Part shown: positions 17,968-26,190 of the stretch, in pieces
How the letters are laid out: each line of letters begins with the position of its first letter
Position numbering within the stretch: the stretch's first letter is position 1
Assembly (NCBI RefSeq): GCF_000813345.1
Contig: NZ_BBQF01000001.1
Span: forward strand, 248,001 to 312,000
Source: Sulfurospirillum arsenophilum NBRC 109478
GTDB taxonomy: Bacteria; Campylobacterota; Campylobacteria; Campylobacterales; Sulfurospirillaceae
Length of the DNA stretch: 64,000 nucleotides
Direction of reading: 5' to 3'
Position numbers and translations under genes: made by a program
The notes under the pieces: model-generated
The model's database searches: none
Seen by the model: only the letters and a program-made list of their open reading frames with translations
What the model was told of the DNA's origin: nothing

Positions 17968-18271
17968 GTACGTATTTGCGTAGCAAAAGCGTTTGTGCTT
18001 CTTTGTACTTCGCTGTGTGGGAAGATGGTGTACACTCTATCAATGGAGCATATTTTTCATAGGTTTGCCATACACGTGCTGCTCCTTCTCTTTTTCCCTT
18101 ACATGCCAATGCTAAAGCAGTGGATGCATTAATAAGACCTTTAAGGATTTTTGCTTCATCACTCTGTTCAGGAAGTTTTTTGAGGCGATGCCAATCTTCT
18201 TCTAGAACCTCATGACCTTCGACAAATTCATTGTTTTCAACAACTTTTAAAAACTGTTCAATTGCTAGCAT
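17957..18271 (-). CDS. DUF309 family protein
   Basis: A 104-residue protein with the DUF309 signature NEFVEGHEVLEEDWHRL near residues 13-30, followed by helical segments (LINASTALALACKGKREGAA) and a C-terminal SHTAKYKEAQTLLLRKY. Members are small alpha-helical soluble proteins of unknown function. The 5' end overlaps the following EAL-domain gene by 14 bases, so the two may be co-expressed. It ends YM-stop within the shared palindrome. Confidence 0.75.
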   Translation of the reverse strand: MLAIEQFLKVVENNEFVEGHEVLEEDWHRLKKLPEQSDEAKILKGLINASTALALACKGKREGAARVWQTYEKYAPLIECTPSSHTAKYKEAQTLLLRKYVLYM

Positions 18272-20780
18272 GGGAACTCTTTATTTTAGGTTTAGGGGAA
18301 GGCTCATGCAAGTAGAAACCTTGTGCATAATCGATGCCAAGTTCTTGCACTTTTTCTAAAATTTCTTTTTTGTGAACAAATTCAGCAACAACTAAAATAC
18401 CCAGATTTTTCGCAAAATGGGTAATGGTTTTAACGGTTGCATATGCATTGACATCGGTATCGAGATGCTTAATGAGCGAGCCATCTATCTTAATGAAGTC
18501 AACCTTTAAACGTAAAAGGTACTCAAAATTAGAGTAGCCTGTTCCAAAATCATCAATAGCCAGCAGACAACCATGCGCCCTTGCTTTTTGGATAAAGGTT
18601 TGCACATCCACTGAATCTTCAATACCTTCGGATTCTACGAGCTCTAAAGTGATGCGCCCTTTAAGTGTAGGGGACTGTTCCAGTAGATTCATAAGATAGG
18701 CTGTTGTTTCTTGATTTAAAATATCTTCTTTCGTAATATTGATTGAAATGTCACAATGAAGTTCTACAGCTGCTCGAAAACCTTCTTGAAGTACAAAGCG
18801 TGTAAGTTGGTCGTACAGATGCATGCGTTTAGCAAGGTCAATAAAATGAAAGGGAGAGATAATATGCCCATCGGTGTCGATCAAGCGAATTAAGACTTCA
18901 TATTTTTTACGCTCTTCACCTTTTACATGTAAAGGAACAATCTCTTGTAAGAAAATGGTAAAACGGTTCTCTTTAAGAGCATTACGTATGGTTTCATTCC
19001 ATTGAATATCTTTTTGAAGGCGTTCTTCAAAGCCTTTGTCATCGTCATAAATAACAAAAGCTTTATGCGCAATGCGCGCCTCTTTCATCGCAATTTCAGC
19101 ACGATTGTAAAGATACTCTCTACCATTGGCAATACCAAAACGAAGAGAGAGCGGGTAGAATGCTTGTTGGATAAAGAGTCCTTCATGGCTTAAGACAGCA
19201 AGGAGATGTTGACATTCATCGTTGAAGGCTTGATCGGGAAGTGACGAGTCGCAAAAGAGGGCAAATTCATCACTTTGAAGGTGAAAGAGTTGCCAAGATT
19301 TTGACATAAGCTGTTTGATTTTGATGGCGAGATGGCGTAAGTAAAGATCGCCAAAGGCTTGCCCATGCAGCGTATTGATATCACGAAAACCACAAATATT
19401 TAAGATAGCCAGATGCGGCATAGTAGCATGTTCAATAACTTCAAAGAGTACCTTACGGCTTGGCAGTTCGATGAGTTTCTCTTTACGAAGGTGTTCGACT
19501 TGCTCAAAAAGCTCACTGACATCGTAGCGGATCGCAATATACTCTTGAATGTTTCCTTGTTCATCCAAAAGAGGCATAATAACCGATTTAACATAGTAAC
19601 TGCTACCATCTTTACGTCTGTTTTTAACGACACCTTTCCATGTCTTTCCCTCTTTAAGGGTTACCCACATCTCTTTGAAAAAGCTTTGGAGGTTGTCAGG
19701 ATGGCGAACGATATTATGTGGTTTTCCAACAAGTTCTTCTCTGGAATATCCCGAAATAGCAACAAATTGATCATTGGCATAGGTAATAATGCCTTTAGTA
19801 TCTGTTTTCGAGACAATTGTATTTTCGTCAATGGCTTCTTTATAGTGCTCCAAAAGCTGTGTTTGTTTTTCATGTTCACAAATAAGATGCGCAATTTCTC
19901 CCAATTCATGCTCTTGACGTGAAAGCCCTACAATATAGCCTAATTGATGGGTTTTAAGTGCCATTGAAATACGCTTGATGGGGGTAAAAATAACAGTGTG
20001 CGTAAGTGCGTAAAAAAGCACAATGACACACAGGATAATGATAATGCCTGCAAAGGCAATAGAGTTTTGTAACTCTGTGATAAAAAGAAGAACTGAAGGC
20101 GTATGATAAAAATCAATGTAACCAATCACATCATCTGAGAGAGAGGAGAGTGGAAGATGGAAATGTTCTCCTAAAGAGGGATGATCTGTATTTCGAGAAA
20201 GAGAGGAATGACCAAGTGTAATCTGTTCCATTTTTTCCAAGAAAGCATCGTCAAAAATACGTCCTAAAACTAAAAATCCTTTCGTTTCGCCCGTGCGCTC
20301 TAAATCTGCTGAGTACTGAATAGGTGCTAGAAAAAATTGAATAAATTTTCCATTTTCAAAGTAGAAAAATTCTTTGAAGGAAGAAGAATGAGGGACAAAT
20401 GTTGATAAATCAAGATTTATGCTATCGGCTTCTTTGTTTTTATGGCTATAAACTTGCTTTTTTGAAGTATCAAATACAAAAATATAAGAAAGATGAAATG
20501 TTGGAATCATTGGTTCTAAATTATCTTTGCTCCAGCTCAAATCTTGCTTGTGTACAAAGTCTACCATTTCATCCCAGCGAGAGTAGTCATGGGTTATTTG
20601 TCGTATGGCGGTACTTTCAAGATTTAAGACCGCTTTGTAGCGTTCAAATACACTAATTTGCTCTTGTTTTATTTGATACTGCTCTTGCGTTTTTTTACTA
20701 AACCATACACTCGCCGTTAGAATGAGTGCCAAGGAAAGAATGAGTGCGCTGTAAAGTGCGTATGTTTTTGCTATTTTCAT
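18258..20780 (-). CDS. Membrane PAS-GGDEF-EAL cyclic-di-GMP signalling protein
   Basis: An 840-residue protein. TM1 is near residues 9-27; an extracytoplasmic CHASE4-type region runs about 40-235 (ITHDYSRWDEMVDFV is typical); TM2 is near 240-262. A PAS domain (about 325-440) precedes a GGDEF domain (about 445-590) whose active site reads QSDEF, so cyclase activity is doubtful. The EAL domain (about 600-835) keeps YEVLIRL, NITKEDIL, ELVESEGIED, AIDDFGTGYSNF and KIDGSLI, so it is probably an active c-di-GMP phosphodiesterase. TTTACATGTAAA at 18922-18933 encodes LHVK in the EAL domain. Confidence 0.88.
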   Translation of the reverse strand: MKIAKTYALYSALILSLALILTASVWFSKKTQEQYQIKQEQISVFERYKAVLNLESTAIRQITHDYSRWDEMVDFVHKQDLSWSKDNLEPMIPTFHLSYIFVFDTSKKQVYSHKNKEADSINLDLSTFVPHSSSFKEFFYFENGKFIQFFLAPIQYSADLERTGETKGFLVLGRIFDDAFLEKMEQITLGHSSLSRNTDHPSLGEHFHLPLSSLSDDVIGYIDFYHTPSVLLFITELQNSIAFAGIIIILCVIVLFYALTHTVIFTPIKRISMALKTHQLGYIVGLSRQEHELGEIAHLICEHEKQTQLLEHYKEAIDENTIVSKTDTKGIITYANDQFVAISGYSREELVGKPHNIVRHPDNLQSFFKEMWVTLKEGKTWKGVVKNRRKDGSSYYVKSVIMPLLDEQGNIQEYIAIRYDVSELFEQVEHLRKEKLIELPSRKVLFEVIEHATMPHLAILNICGFRDINTLHGQAFGDLYLRHLAIKIKQLMSKSWQLFHLQSDEFALFCDSSLPDQAFNDECQHLLAVLSHEGLFIQQAFYPLSLRFGIANGREYLYNRAEIAMKEARIAHKAFVIYDDDKGFEERLQKDIQWNETIRNALKENRFTIFLQEIVPLHVKGEERKKYEVLIRLIDTDGHIISPFHFIDLAKRMHLYDQLTRFVLQEGFRAAVELHCDISINITKEDILNQETTAYLMNLLEQSPTLKGRITLELVESEGIEDSVDVQTFIQKARAHGCLLAIDDFGTGYSNFEYLLRLKVDFIKIDGSLIKHLDTDVNAYATVKTITHFAKNLGILVVAEFVHKKEILEKVQELGIDYAQGFYLHEPSPKPKIKSSHASN

Positions 20781-20833
20781 GCATTCAGTATAGTTAAAAG
20801 CGATTTAAATTTGCTTTATTTTAAAAAATAAGA

Positions 20834-20968
20834 TACACTATTTTCCTAGAAAGATGAGGTTCGAGTTCATCTTTGGTAGTTTTTTGATACGTGACCTTTA
20901 GTTAGCATCCTAAAATACTCCAAAAATACTCAATTTTCTACTTTTCGATCTTATAACAGGAGCATACG
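20834..20968 (+). promoter_or_regulatory. Long structured 5' leader of the cold-shock gene
   Basis: Between the divergent EAL gene and cspA lie 188 non-coding bases. A -10-like TACACT (20834-20839) predicts a leader of about 120 bases. A perfect 8-bp hairpin with arms at 20850-20857 and 20867-20874 (AAAGATGA / TCATCTTT) and a 9-base loop stands at its 5' end. A strong AGGAG is at 20959-20963. Long structured leaders are known for cspA-type messages; the thermosensor role here is inference. Confidence 0.5.
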
Positions 20969-21184
20969 ATGGCTTTATTAGAGGGAACCGTTAAATGGTT
21001 TAACAATGAAAAAGGTTTTGGTTTTATCCAACCAAATGATGGCGGAAAAGATGTATTCGTACACTTTCGTCAAGTAAACAGATCAGGTTATGGTCGTGTA
21101 TCTTTGGCAGAAGGCCAAAAAGTTACTTATGAACTAGGCGAAGGTCCAAAAGGCCCACAAGCTGAGAACGTAACAGCACTATAA
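20969..21184 (+). CDS. cspA: Cold-shock domain protein (CspA family)
   Basis: A 71-residue single OB-fold protein with RNP1 ([10 protein letters not shown]) and RNP2 (DVFVHFRQV) motifs. It binds single-stranded RNA and DNA and acts as an RNA chaperone. RNP2 reads VFVHFRQV instead of the common VFVHFSAI, a minor variant. It is monocistronic, with a long leader before it and a hairpin terminator directly after it. Confidence 0.96.
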   Translation: MALLEGTVKWFNNEKGFGFIQPNDGGKDVFVHFRQVNRSGYGRVSLAEGQKVTYELGEGPKGPQAENVTAL

Positions 21185-21187
21185 TTT

Positions 21188-22357
21188 TTAGGAGGAGATT
21201 TTCTCCTCCTTTTCTTCTTTTTTAAACCAATAGTTAAATTCACTTCCTTTTTTCTCTTCAGACCTTACTTCAACCACAATACCATACTTATCACAAATAC
21301 TTTTAACAATACTAAGACCTATTCCAAAACCACCTTTATAGATATCCCCTCTGTAGTGACGCTCAAAAATTTTATCGACCTCTTTAATTCCCACTCCTTG
21401 ATCTTTAACACCAAAACAGAGTCCAGTCTCTTTTTCACTTAAATGCACTTCAATTGTGGTTTGAGGTGGAGAATACTTAATTGCATTGGTGAGATTGTTG
21501 TCAATAATACGCTGAAGCTCAATGCGGTTGATGCGAACAGAGTGTTCAGGCTCAATGTCTGAAAGGATGGTAATCTCCTTCGAAGAGCTAAGTGCTTCAA
21601 AATAAGCAATTCGATCTTCCAAAAATGTAGAAAAATCGAGTACTTCGACCGTGTATGTAATGGTTTTGTTTTTGATGAGGTATTCTAAATCATCATAGAG
21701 TGTTGAAAGTGTTGAGAGCGCTGCAAGGGTGCGACTGAGGCGTTTATCTTTGTATTTCTTTACTAACCCTTCAATGTTGAGTTGCATAATGCCCAGAGGC
21801 GTTTTAAGCTCATGCATGACATCGGTAAAAAAAAGGTTCATACGCGTGGAAGTCTCGATGTAAGGTTTGAGTAACAGTTTTAACAGTAGATATGAAAAGA
21901 TCAGCATACCTATCAAAACGACGCCGATGATAACCAAAATATCGAAAATAACTTGGGAATGTGAAATCTCTTTTTGGACAACTAAAAACTTTACATGTAA
22001 AGCATTGGATGGCAGAGGGTATTTATAAAAAAGAGAAGTATCATTTTTGACAAATTCATCGCTGAACGTGGGAATGGGTTCTTCAATCAGGGAAAAAACA
22101 ATGTGATTGTTCGCGTCTAAGAGGGCACTTTTAAAAATGATGGAGCGAGGAAATAAAAAGGTTTTTTGAAGTGGTGAAATTCCTTGAATTGCTGTTTCGA
22201 TCTCTTTCGCATACGATCTTATCTGCACCTCTTGGTTCACTTGGCTAAGGCGCAATGAGACAGAGAGATAGTTGAGAATGGGAAATGAGACGAGTAAAAG
22301 GGTTAAGAGCGTGAGAATGATGGCGAAAATAAACGCATTTTTAGTCTCACTTTTCAA
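21188..22357 (-). CDS. Membrane sensor histidine kinase of signalling set 1
   Basis: A 389-residue kinase. TM1 is near residues 9-31, a short periplasmic loop near 32-140, TM2 near 143-165. The H-box is DVMHELKTPLGIMQLN (His near 185), the N-box NNLTNAIKYSPP, the G-boxes KDQGVGIKE and GGFGIGLSIV. No HAMP is evident. It overlaps the regulator gene by 11 bases and is last in the order sensor-regulator-kinase. It is paralogous to the kinase at 39665-40846. TTTACATGTAAA at 21990-22001 encodes LHVK in the periplasmic loop. Confidence 0.9.
   Translation of the reverse strand: MKSETKNAFIFAIILTLLTLLLVSFPILNYLSVSLRLSQVNQEVQIRSYAKEIETAIQGISPLQKTFLFPRSIIFKSALLDANNHIVFSLIEEPIPTFSDEFVKNDTSLFYKYPLPSNALHVKFLVVQKEISHSQVIFDILVIIGVVLIGMLIFSYLLLKLLLKPYIETSTRMNLFFTDVMHELKTPLGIMQLNIEGLVKKYKDKRLSRTLAALSTLSTLYDDLEYLIKNKTITYTVEVLDFSTFLEDRIAYFEALSSSKEITILSDIEPEHSVRINRIELQRIIDNNLTNAIKYSPPQTTIEVHLSEKETGLCFGVKDQGVGIKEVDKIFERHYRGDIYKGGFGIGLSIVKSICDKYGIVVEVRSEEKKGSEFNYWFKKEEKEEKISS
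21190..21222. terminator. Convergent terminator after cspA
   Basis: A 9-bp perfect stem (AGGAGGAGA at 21190-21198, TCTCCTCCT at 21202-21210) with a 3-base loop and a T-rich tail on the plus strand. It starts inside the last codons of the convergent kinase gene, so only the cspA side has the classic T-tract. Confidence 0.85.
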
Positions 22358-23006
22358 TTTTGTATCCTATCCCTTTGGCGGTGATGATAAACTCTTTATC
22401 GGTCTTATCACGCAACTTTTTAATGAGCATGCGTATGTCGTTATCCCCAACCTCTTTGTCTTCCCAAACGTACTCATGGATAAGTTCCGTGGAGATAAAA
22501 TTACCTCTATTTTTGACCAGTACAAAAAGCAGTTTGCGCTCAAAATTGCTTAGATTGACCTGCATGTTTTCAAACCAAAGGCTTTGGTCATCACTATGGT
22601 ACGAAAATCCGCATGAGAGGGGAATAACATCTAGCGTTGAGTGCAAATGGTAACTTTTGAGTGTCTGCGAGACACGGTATTGAAGCTCTTTAAGCGAAAA
22701 AGGTTTACGTAAATAGTCGTTGCATCCTAACTCATACCCTAAGGAGAGATTGTTAATGTCTGTCAGTGAGGTAATAAAAATAATGGGAAGATCCAACTTA
22801 GCTTTGCGAATCTCTTTGAGGATTTCATAACCATCCATATGGGGTACACGAATGTCCAAAAGAGCCAGATGGTAGTGTTTTTCAAAAAGTGCATCCAGGG
22901 CTTGGAGTCCATCATCAAAGGCATCGACTTCGTAGCCCATCTCTTCAAGAGATTCTTTGATACTCTCATTATAAGTATAGTCATCTTCAAGGAGTAAAAT
23001 CTTCAT
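22347..23006 (-). CDS. OmpR-family response regulator of signalling set 1
   Basis: A 219-residue regulator. The receiver has E7-D8-D9, phospho-acceptor Asp in HLALLDIRVPHMDGYE near residue 52, and Lys in DYLRKPFSLKEL. The winged-helix domain ends ELIHEYVWEDKEVGDNDIRM, then FIITAKGIGYKIEK. It is a close paralogue of the regulator at 39010-39678 (both begin MKILLLEDDY, with NESIKE in common). The sensor and kinase genes overlap it on either side by 4 and 11 bases. Likely targets are tsdA and psrABC1, based on shared tandem repeats upstream of those genes. Confidence 0.9.
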   Translation of the reverse strand: MKILLLEDDYTYNESIKESLEEMGYEVDAFDDGLQALDALFEKHYHLALLDIRVPHMDGYEILKEIRKAKLDLPIIFITSLTDINNLSLGYELGCNDYLRKPFSLKELQYRVSQTLKSYHLHSTLDVIPLSCGFSYHSDDQSLWFENMQVNLSNFERKLLFVLVKNRGNFISTELIHEYVWEDKEVGDNDIRMLIKKLRDKTDKEFIITAKGIGYKIEK

Positions 23007-23950
23007 CGAATGAGTACCTCGCGTGTCGTGGAGCTTTCTCTTGCAGGCTCTAGCGTTTTTACATGTAAAGGTGCTGCGCGAGGAGCCAATGAAGCTCGAA
23101 GGAGCAAAGACTCTTTAAGCAATGACTCGCCAAACCAAATACCAATGTACCCAACCTGTTTTGCTTCAATATCAAAAAGTGGTGTAAAGCCAAAAAGAGC
23201 CCCATTGGAGCGTGCAAAGCCTTGTTGCATGATCGGTGTCGAGACAATCGAGATAAACGAATTAACACACCCTGTAGGACAACTGTTGCTTACGATGACG
23301 TAACCATCAACTTGTTCTAACTCTTTCATCCATTCCCCAATTTCCAATAACGCTTTGTCCATTAAAATAACAAAATTGATTTTCTTGGCGCTGAGTTTTT
23401 GTGCTACTTCATCAAAACTGATGATAATCTCTAAAGAGCCAATAAACTCATTTTTGTCAAAAATAGGGCAGAGCGCTTTGATGTTGAGGCGTTTTCCAAG
23501 CTCTATCGCGACTAAAGGTGTTTTGGTTTGCTGAAGAAGCGTAATGCCTTTGCGAAATGTGGAGAGATCGTCGCCGAAATCATCAAAATCCCAACTGCGA
23601 ACGTATGCCTTAGCATCTTTGGTGTGAAGTTGGACTTCAAGGTTTTCGATTTGAAGATACTGTTTGATTTTAGGAATTTCACTTTGAAGGGTTGTGTAGA
23701 GCTGCTTTCGGTCATTTTTGAGGTAACCCTCTTTGAGGGCTTCATTTTGAGAAAGCATCAAAGCAATGCTAAGAGCCAGTTGTTTTTCATGGGAAATAAG
23801 CTCTTGGGTGAGTCCTAACACGCTCTCCACGCTATTTTTGGCATCTTCAATATAAAGGTTGTGATTAGCGCGATAAATCAAAAAGCTCAGAGTGAGTATC
23901 GCAATACCAAAGAGTCCAATAAAAAAAGCAAACGCGCGAAAATTTTTGAT
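23003..23950 (-). CDS. Stand-alone membrane double-Cache sensor of set 1, apparent ATC start
   Basis: A sensor without kinase or output domain. The extracytoplasmic part matches the dCache_3 pattern: QLHTKDAKAYVRSWDFDDFG, DDLSTFRKGI, then RLNIKALCPIFDKNEFIGSLE. A Cys pair CPTGC stands at about residues 224-228. The first TTG in frame (23881) would cut off the membrane anchor. The open frame continues upstream through FAFFIGLFGIAILTLSFL to ATC at 23950, with AAAGGAG five bases before it; the paralogue begins with ATG at the equivalent codon. So the start is probably a non-standard ATC or a mutated ATG. TTTACATGTAAA at 23058-23069 encodes LHVK. Confidence 0.72.
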   Translation of the reverse strand: MKNFRAFAFFIGLFGIAILTLSFLIYRANHNLYIEDAKNSVESVLGLTQELISHEKQLALSIALMLSQNEALKEGYLKNDRKQLYTTLQSEIPKIKQYLQIENLEVQLHTKDAKAYVRSWDFDDFGDDLSTFRKGITLLQQTKTPLVAIELGKRLNIKALCPIFDKNEFIGSLEIIISFDEVAQKLSAKKINFVILMDKALLEIGEWMKELEQVDGYVIVSNSCPTGCVNSFISIVSTPIMQQGFARSNGALFGFTPLFDIEAKQVGYIGIWFGESLLKESLLLRASLAPRAAPLHVKTLEPARESSTTREVLIR

Positions 23951-24007
23951 GAGAACTCCTTTGTGTGAGGAAACATTGGAAAATTATACCTTAAAAGTAA
24001 AAAGGAA

Positions 24008-24027
24008 AAATTGACGATAAATTGACG
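24008..24027 (+). promoter_or_regulatory. Tandem 11-bp operator-like repeat upstream of tsdA
   Basis: AAATTGACG occurs twice at exactly 11-base spacing (24008-24016 and 24019-24027), ten bases before a TATGAT -10 (24037-24042). Head-to-tail sites with one helical turn of spacing are typical of OmpR-family activators that overlap the -35 region. It lies between the divergent signalling set 1 and tsdA, and matches a second pair at 28266-28286. Confidence 0.65.
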
Positions 24028-24071
24028 TAAAGAGCGTATGATGTTGTTAAGAATCATTTTAAGGAGGCATT

Positions 24072-25067
24072 ATGAAGAGAGTTTCAATAGTACGATTTTT
24101 GCTCATCGTATCCTGTGCAAGCGGGCTTTTTGCATTGGATACAGCAGAACTCAGCAAGCGTTCAGACAAAGGCTTTAAACCCGTTGTGGTGAAGGATTGG
24201 AAAGCACCCGATGAGAGTACTATTCCTAAAAACCTTTTTGGCGATACGGTGCGTTATGGTAAAGCACTTGTCAATGAAACCTATAAATACATTGGCCCTG
24301 AAGTGGCTGACCCTAAAATGCGTTATGCGGGTAATAATCTTGCCTGTTCATCATGCCACCAAGATGCAGGTACTAAAAAATGGTCGGGTCCTTTTATGGG
24401 AACATTCCCTAACTTTCCACAATACCGTAATCGTGATGAGAGTATCGGGAGCATTGAAGGACGTGTGAACGGTTGTATGGAACGCAGTATGAACGGTCGT
24501 TCTTTACCCGAGGATGGCAAAGAAATGCGAGCTATTGTCACTTATATGTACTGGTTAGCGCAAGGTATTCCTGTTGGAGCCAAAGTGGAAGGGGCTGAGT
24601 TTCCTCAAGTCAATCGTAAAATGATTATGACGCAAGCCGCTGATCCGATCAAAGGTGAGAAGGTTTACAAAGAGTTCTGTGCTTCATGTCATGGTGAAAA
24701 TGGCGAAGGTGTCAAACGTGAAGGCAAAGCCAATGGTTACGAGTTCCCGCCACTGTGGGGAAAAGACAGCTACAACACGGGAGCTGGTATGTACAGAGTT
24801 ATTCGTGCAGCTGACTGGGTCGTTGCCAATATGCCTTTAGGTGCAGACAATAAAAATCGTATTTTAACCGATGAACAAGCCTATAATGTCGCAGCGTATA
24901 TCAATAACTACGATAAACCACGTGATGTGAAAGCCAATCGTGAAAAAGATTTCCCTGATCTTAGTATGAAAGTGCCTGATAGCGACATTGGACCGTACGA
25001 TGATGGTAAAAACCGTCACCAACATAAATTTGGTCCTTATCAAGGTATTATTATTCCTGCAAAATAG
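24072..25067 (+). CDS. tsdA: Diheme thiosulfate dehydrogenase / tetrathionate reductase TsdA
   Basis: A 331-residue periplasmic c-type cytochrome with a signal peptide (cut after about residue 21). Heme motifs are CSSCH (92-96) and CASCH (203-207). The segment FPNFPQYRNRDESIGSIEGR, then VNGCMERSMNG with Cys135, is the TsdA signature; this Cys is the unusual axial ligand of the active-site heme in characterised TsdA. The enzyme interconverts thiosulfate and tetrathionate, and Campylobacter TsdA works mainly as a tetrathionate reductase. Its neighbours (signalling set 1, psrABC) point to sulfur-compound respiration. The direction in vivo cannot be read here. Confidence 0.9.
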   Translation: MKRVSIVRFLLIVSCASGLFALDTAELSKRSDKGFKPVVVKDWKAPDESTIPKNLFGDTVRYGKALVNETYKYIGPEVADPKMRYAGNNLACSSCHQDAGTKKWSGPFMGTFPNFPQYRNRDESIGSIEGRVNGCMERSMNGRSLPEDGKEMRAIVTYMYWLAQGIPVGAKVEGAEFPQVNRKMIMTQAADPIKGEKVYKEFCASCHGENGEGVKREGKANGYEFPPLWGKDSYNTGAGMYRVIRAADWVVANMPLGADNKNRILTDEQAYNVAAYINNYDKPRDVKANREKDFPDLSMKVPDSDIGPYDDGKNRHQHKFGPYQGIIIPAK

Positions 25068-25068
25068 T

Positions 25069-25080
25069 TTTACATGTAAA
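25069..25080. repeat. Palindrome TTTACATGTAAA in the tsdA 3' region
   Basis: One of the few perfect copies outside coding sequence. It starts one base after the tsdA stop and its 3' end runs into the left arm of the terminator. Confidence 0.95.
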
Positions 25081-25110
25081 GTGGCAAACCCCGATTTTGC
25101 CACTTTTTTA
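25078..25110 (+). terminator. Rho-independent terminator after tsdA
   Basis: AAAGTGGCAAA and TTTTGCCACTTTTT pair around a short CCCCGA loop, giving an 11-bp stem followed by T residues. It ends the tsdA message before the YeiH-type gene. Confidence 0.85.
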
Positions 25111-25144
25111 CGGTACGATTTAAAAAAAATAGAGGTAGCATTTA

Positions 25145-26173
25145 GTGGCATTTAGTAAAACAAACCGTTCTCATACACTCAAAGGTCTTTTCATTGTAGC
25201 CTTATTTGCGTATGGTGCATACTTTCTTTCGGAGCTTTCATTTTTCAAACATCTTGCTATCTCTCCCTTGGTTATTGGCATTGCATTGGGGATGGTTTAT
25301 GCCAATACGTTTCGTGCAACGTTTCCTAAAGAGTGGGAAGGTGGCATTTTATTTTCTGCGAAAACATTGCTTCGCCTAGGCATCGTGCTTTATGGATTTC
25401 GCATTACATTTATGCAGATTCAAAGTGTGGGACTTTCAGGTTTTGTATCGAGTCTGATGATTGTTGTTTTAACCTTTTTGATAGGGTATGCCATTGGGGT
25501 GAAAGTGTTGAAGCTTGATCCTGAAATTGCATTGCTTACGAGTGCGGGAAGTGCTATTTGTGGCGCGGCTGCGGTTTTAGCAACCGAGGGCGTGCTTAAA
25601 AATGAGTCGTATAAAAGTGCGGTAGCGGTGGGAACCGTCGTACTTTTTGGCACGCTTTCCATGTTTTTATACCCCATTGTTTATCAACTTGGCTGGATTC
25701 CGCTTGGACTTGGGGATGAAGGACTTTATGTCGGTGCAACGCTTCATGAAGTGGCGCAAGTCGTGGGTGCGGGAAGTGCTATAAGTGAGGAAGTAGCAAA
25801 TAATGCGGTGATTGTTAAAATGATCCGTGTGATGTTGTTAGTGCCTTTTTTAGTGATTTTAGGCTATATCGTTACACGTTTTAAAAGTGGTAATGCGCAT
25901 GAAAAACAGATGGTTATTCCATGGTTTGCGATCTTTTTTATTGGTGTTGCAGGTTTTAATTCGTTCCATTTTTTACCTTCTTCTGCGATTGATGGCATTA
26001 ATATTGTTGATACTTTCATTCTTACAATGGCAATGACCGCACTGGGGATGGAGACTTCCTTCTCCAAATTTAAAGGTGTGGGCGGTAAAGCGATGCTCTT
26101 AGCACTCATTTTATTTGTTTGGTTAATCGTGGGTGGTTTTTTCATTGTGAAAGGATGTAGCTTTTACATGTAA
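25145..26173 (+). CDS. YeiH/UPF0324-family membrane transporter
   Basis: A 342-residue protein with about ten hydrophobic spans and family motifs ISPLVIGIALGMVYAN, KTLLRLGIVLYGFRI, LTSAGSAICGAAAVLATE and GATLHEVAQVVGAG. The family is often called putative sulfate exporter, but activity is poorly established. The start is GTG at 25145. Its neighbourhood of tsdA and psr genes is consistent with sulfur oxyanion handling. The gene ends Tyr-Met-stop inside a TTTACATGTAAA at 26163-26174. Confidence 0.85.
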   Translation: MAFSKTNRSHTLKGLFIVALFAYGAYFLSELSFFKHLAISPLVIGIALGMVYANTFRATFPKEWEGGILFSAKTLLRLGIVLYGFRITFMQIQSVGLSGFVSSLMIVVLTFLIGYAIGVKVLKLDPEIALLTSAGSAICGAAAVLATEGVLKNESYKSAVAVGTVVLFGTLSMFLYPIVYQLGWIPLGLGDEGLYVGATLHEVAQVVGAGSAISEEVANNAVIVKMIRVMLLVPFLVILGYIVTRFKSGNAHEKQMVIPWFAIFFIGVAGFNSFHFLPSSAIDGINIVDTFILTMAMTALGMETSFSKFKGVGGKAMLLALILFVWLIVGGFFIVKGCSFYM

Positions 26174-26174
26174 A
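26163..26174. repeat. Palindrome TTTACATGTAAA forming a gene end
   Basis: The third reading phase of the palindrome (TAC ATG TAA) supplies the terminal Tyr-Met-stop of the YeiH-type gene, as at 17956-17967. Confidence 0.95.
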
Positions 26175-26190
26175 GGCACATTGTTTAAAA

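Noticed and set aside
25069-25110. Idea that TTTACATGTAAA is simply a terminator stem
   Set aside because: Only this copy adjoins a terminator; the other copies are mostly inside genes, lack T-tracts and have no loop.
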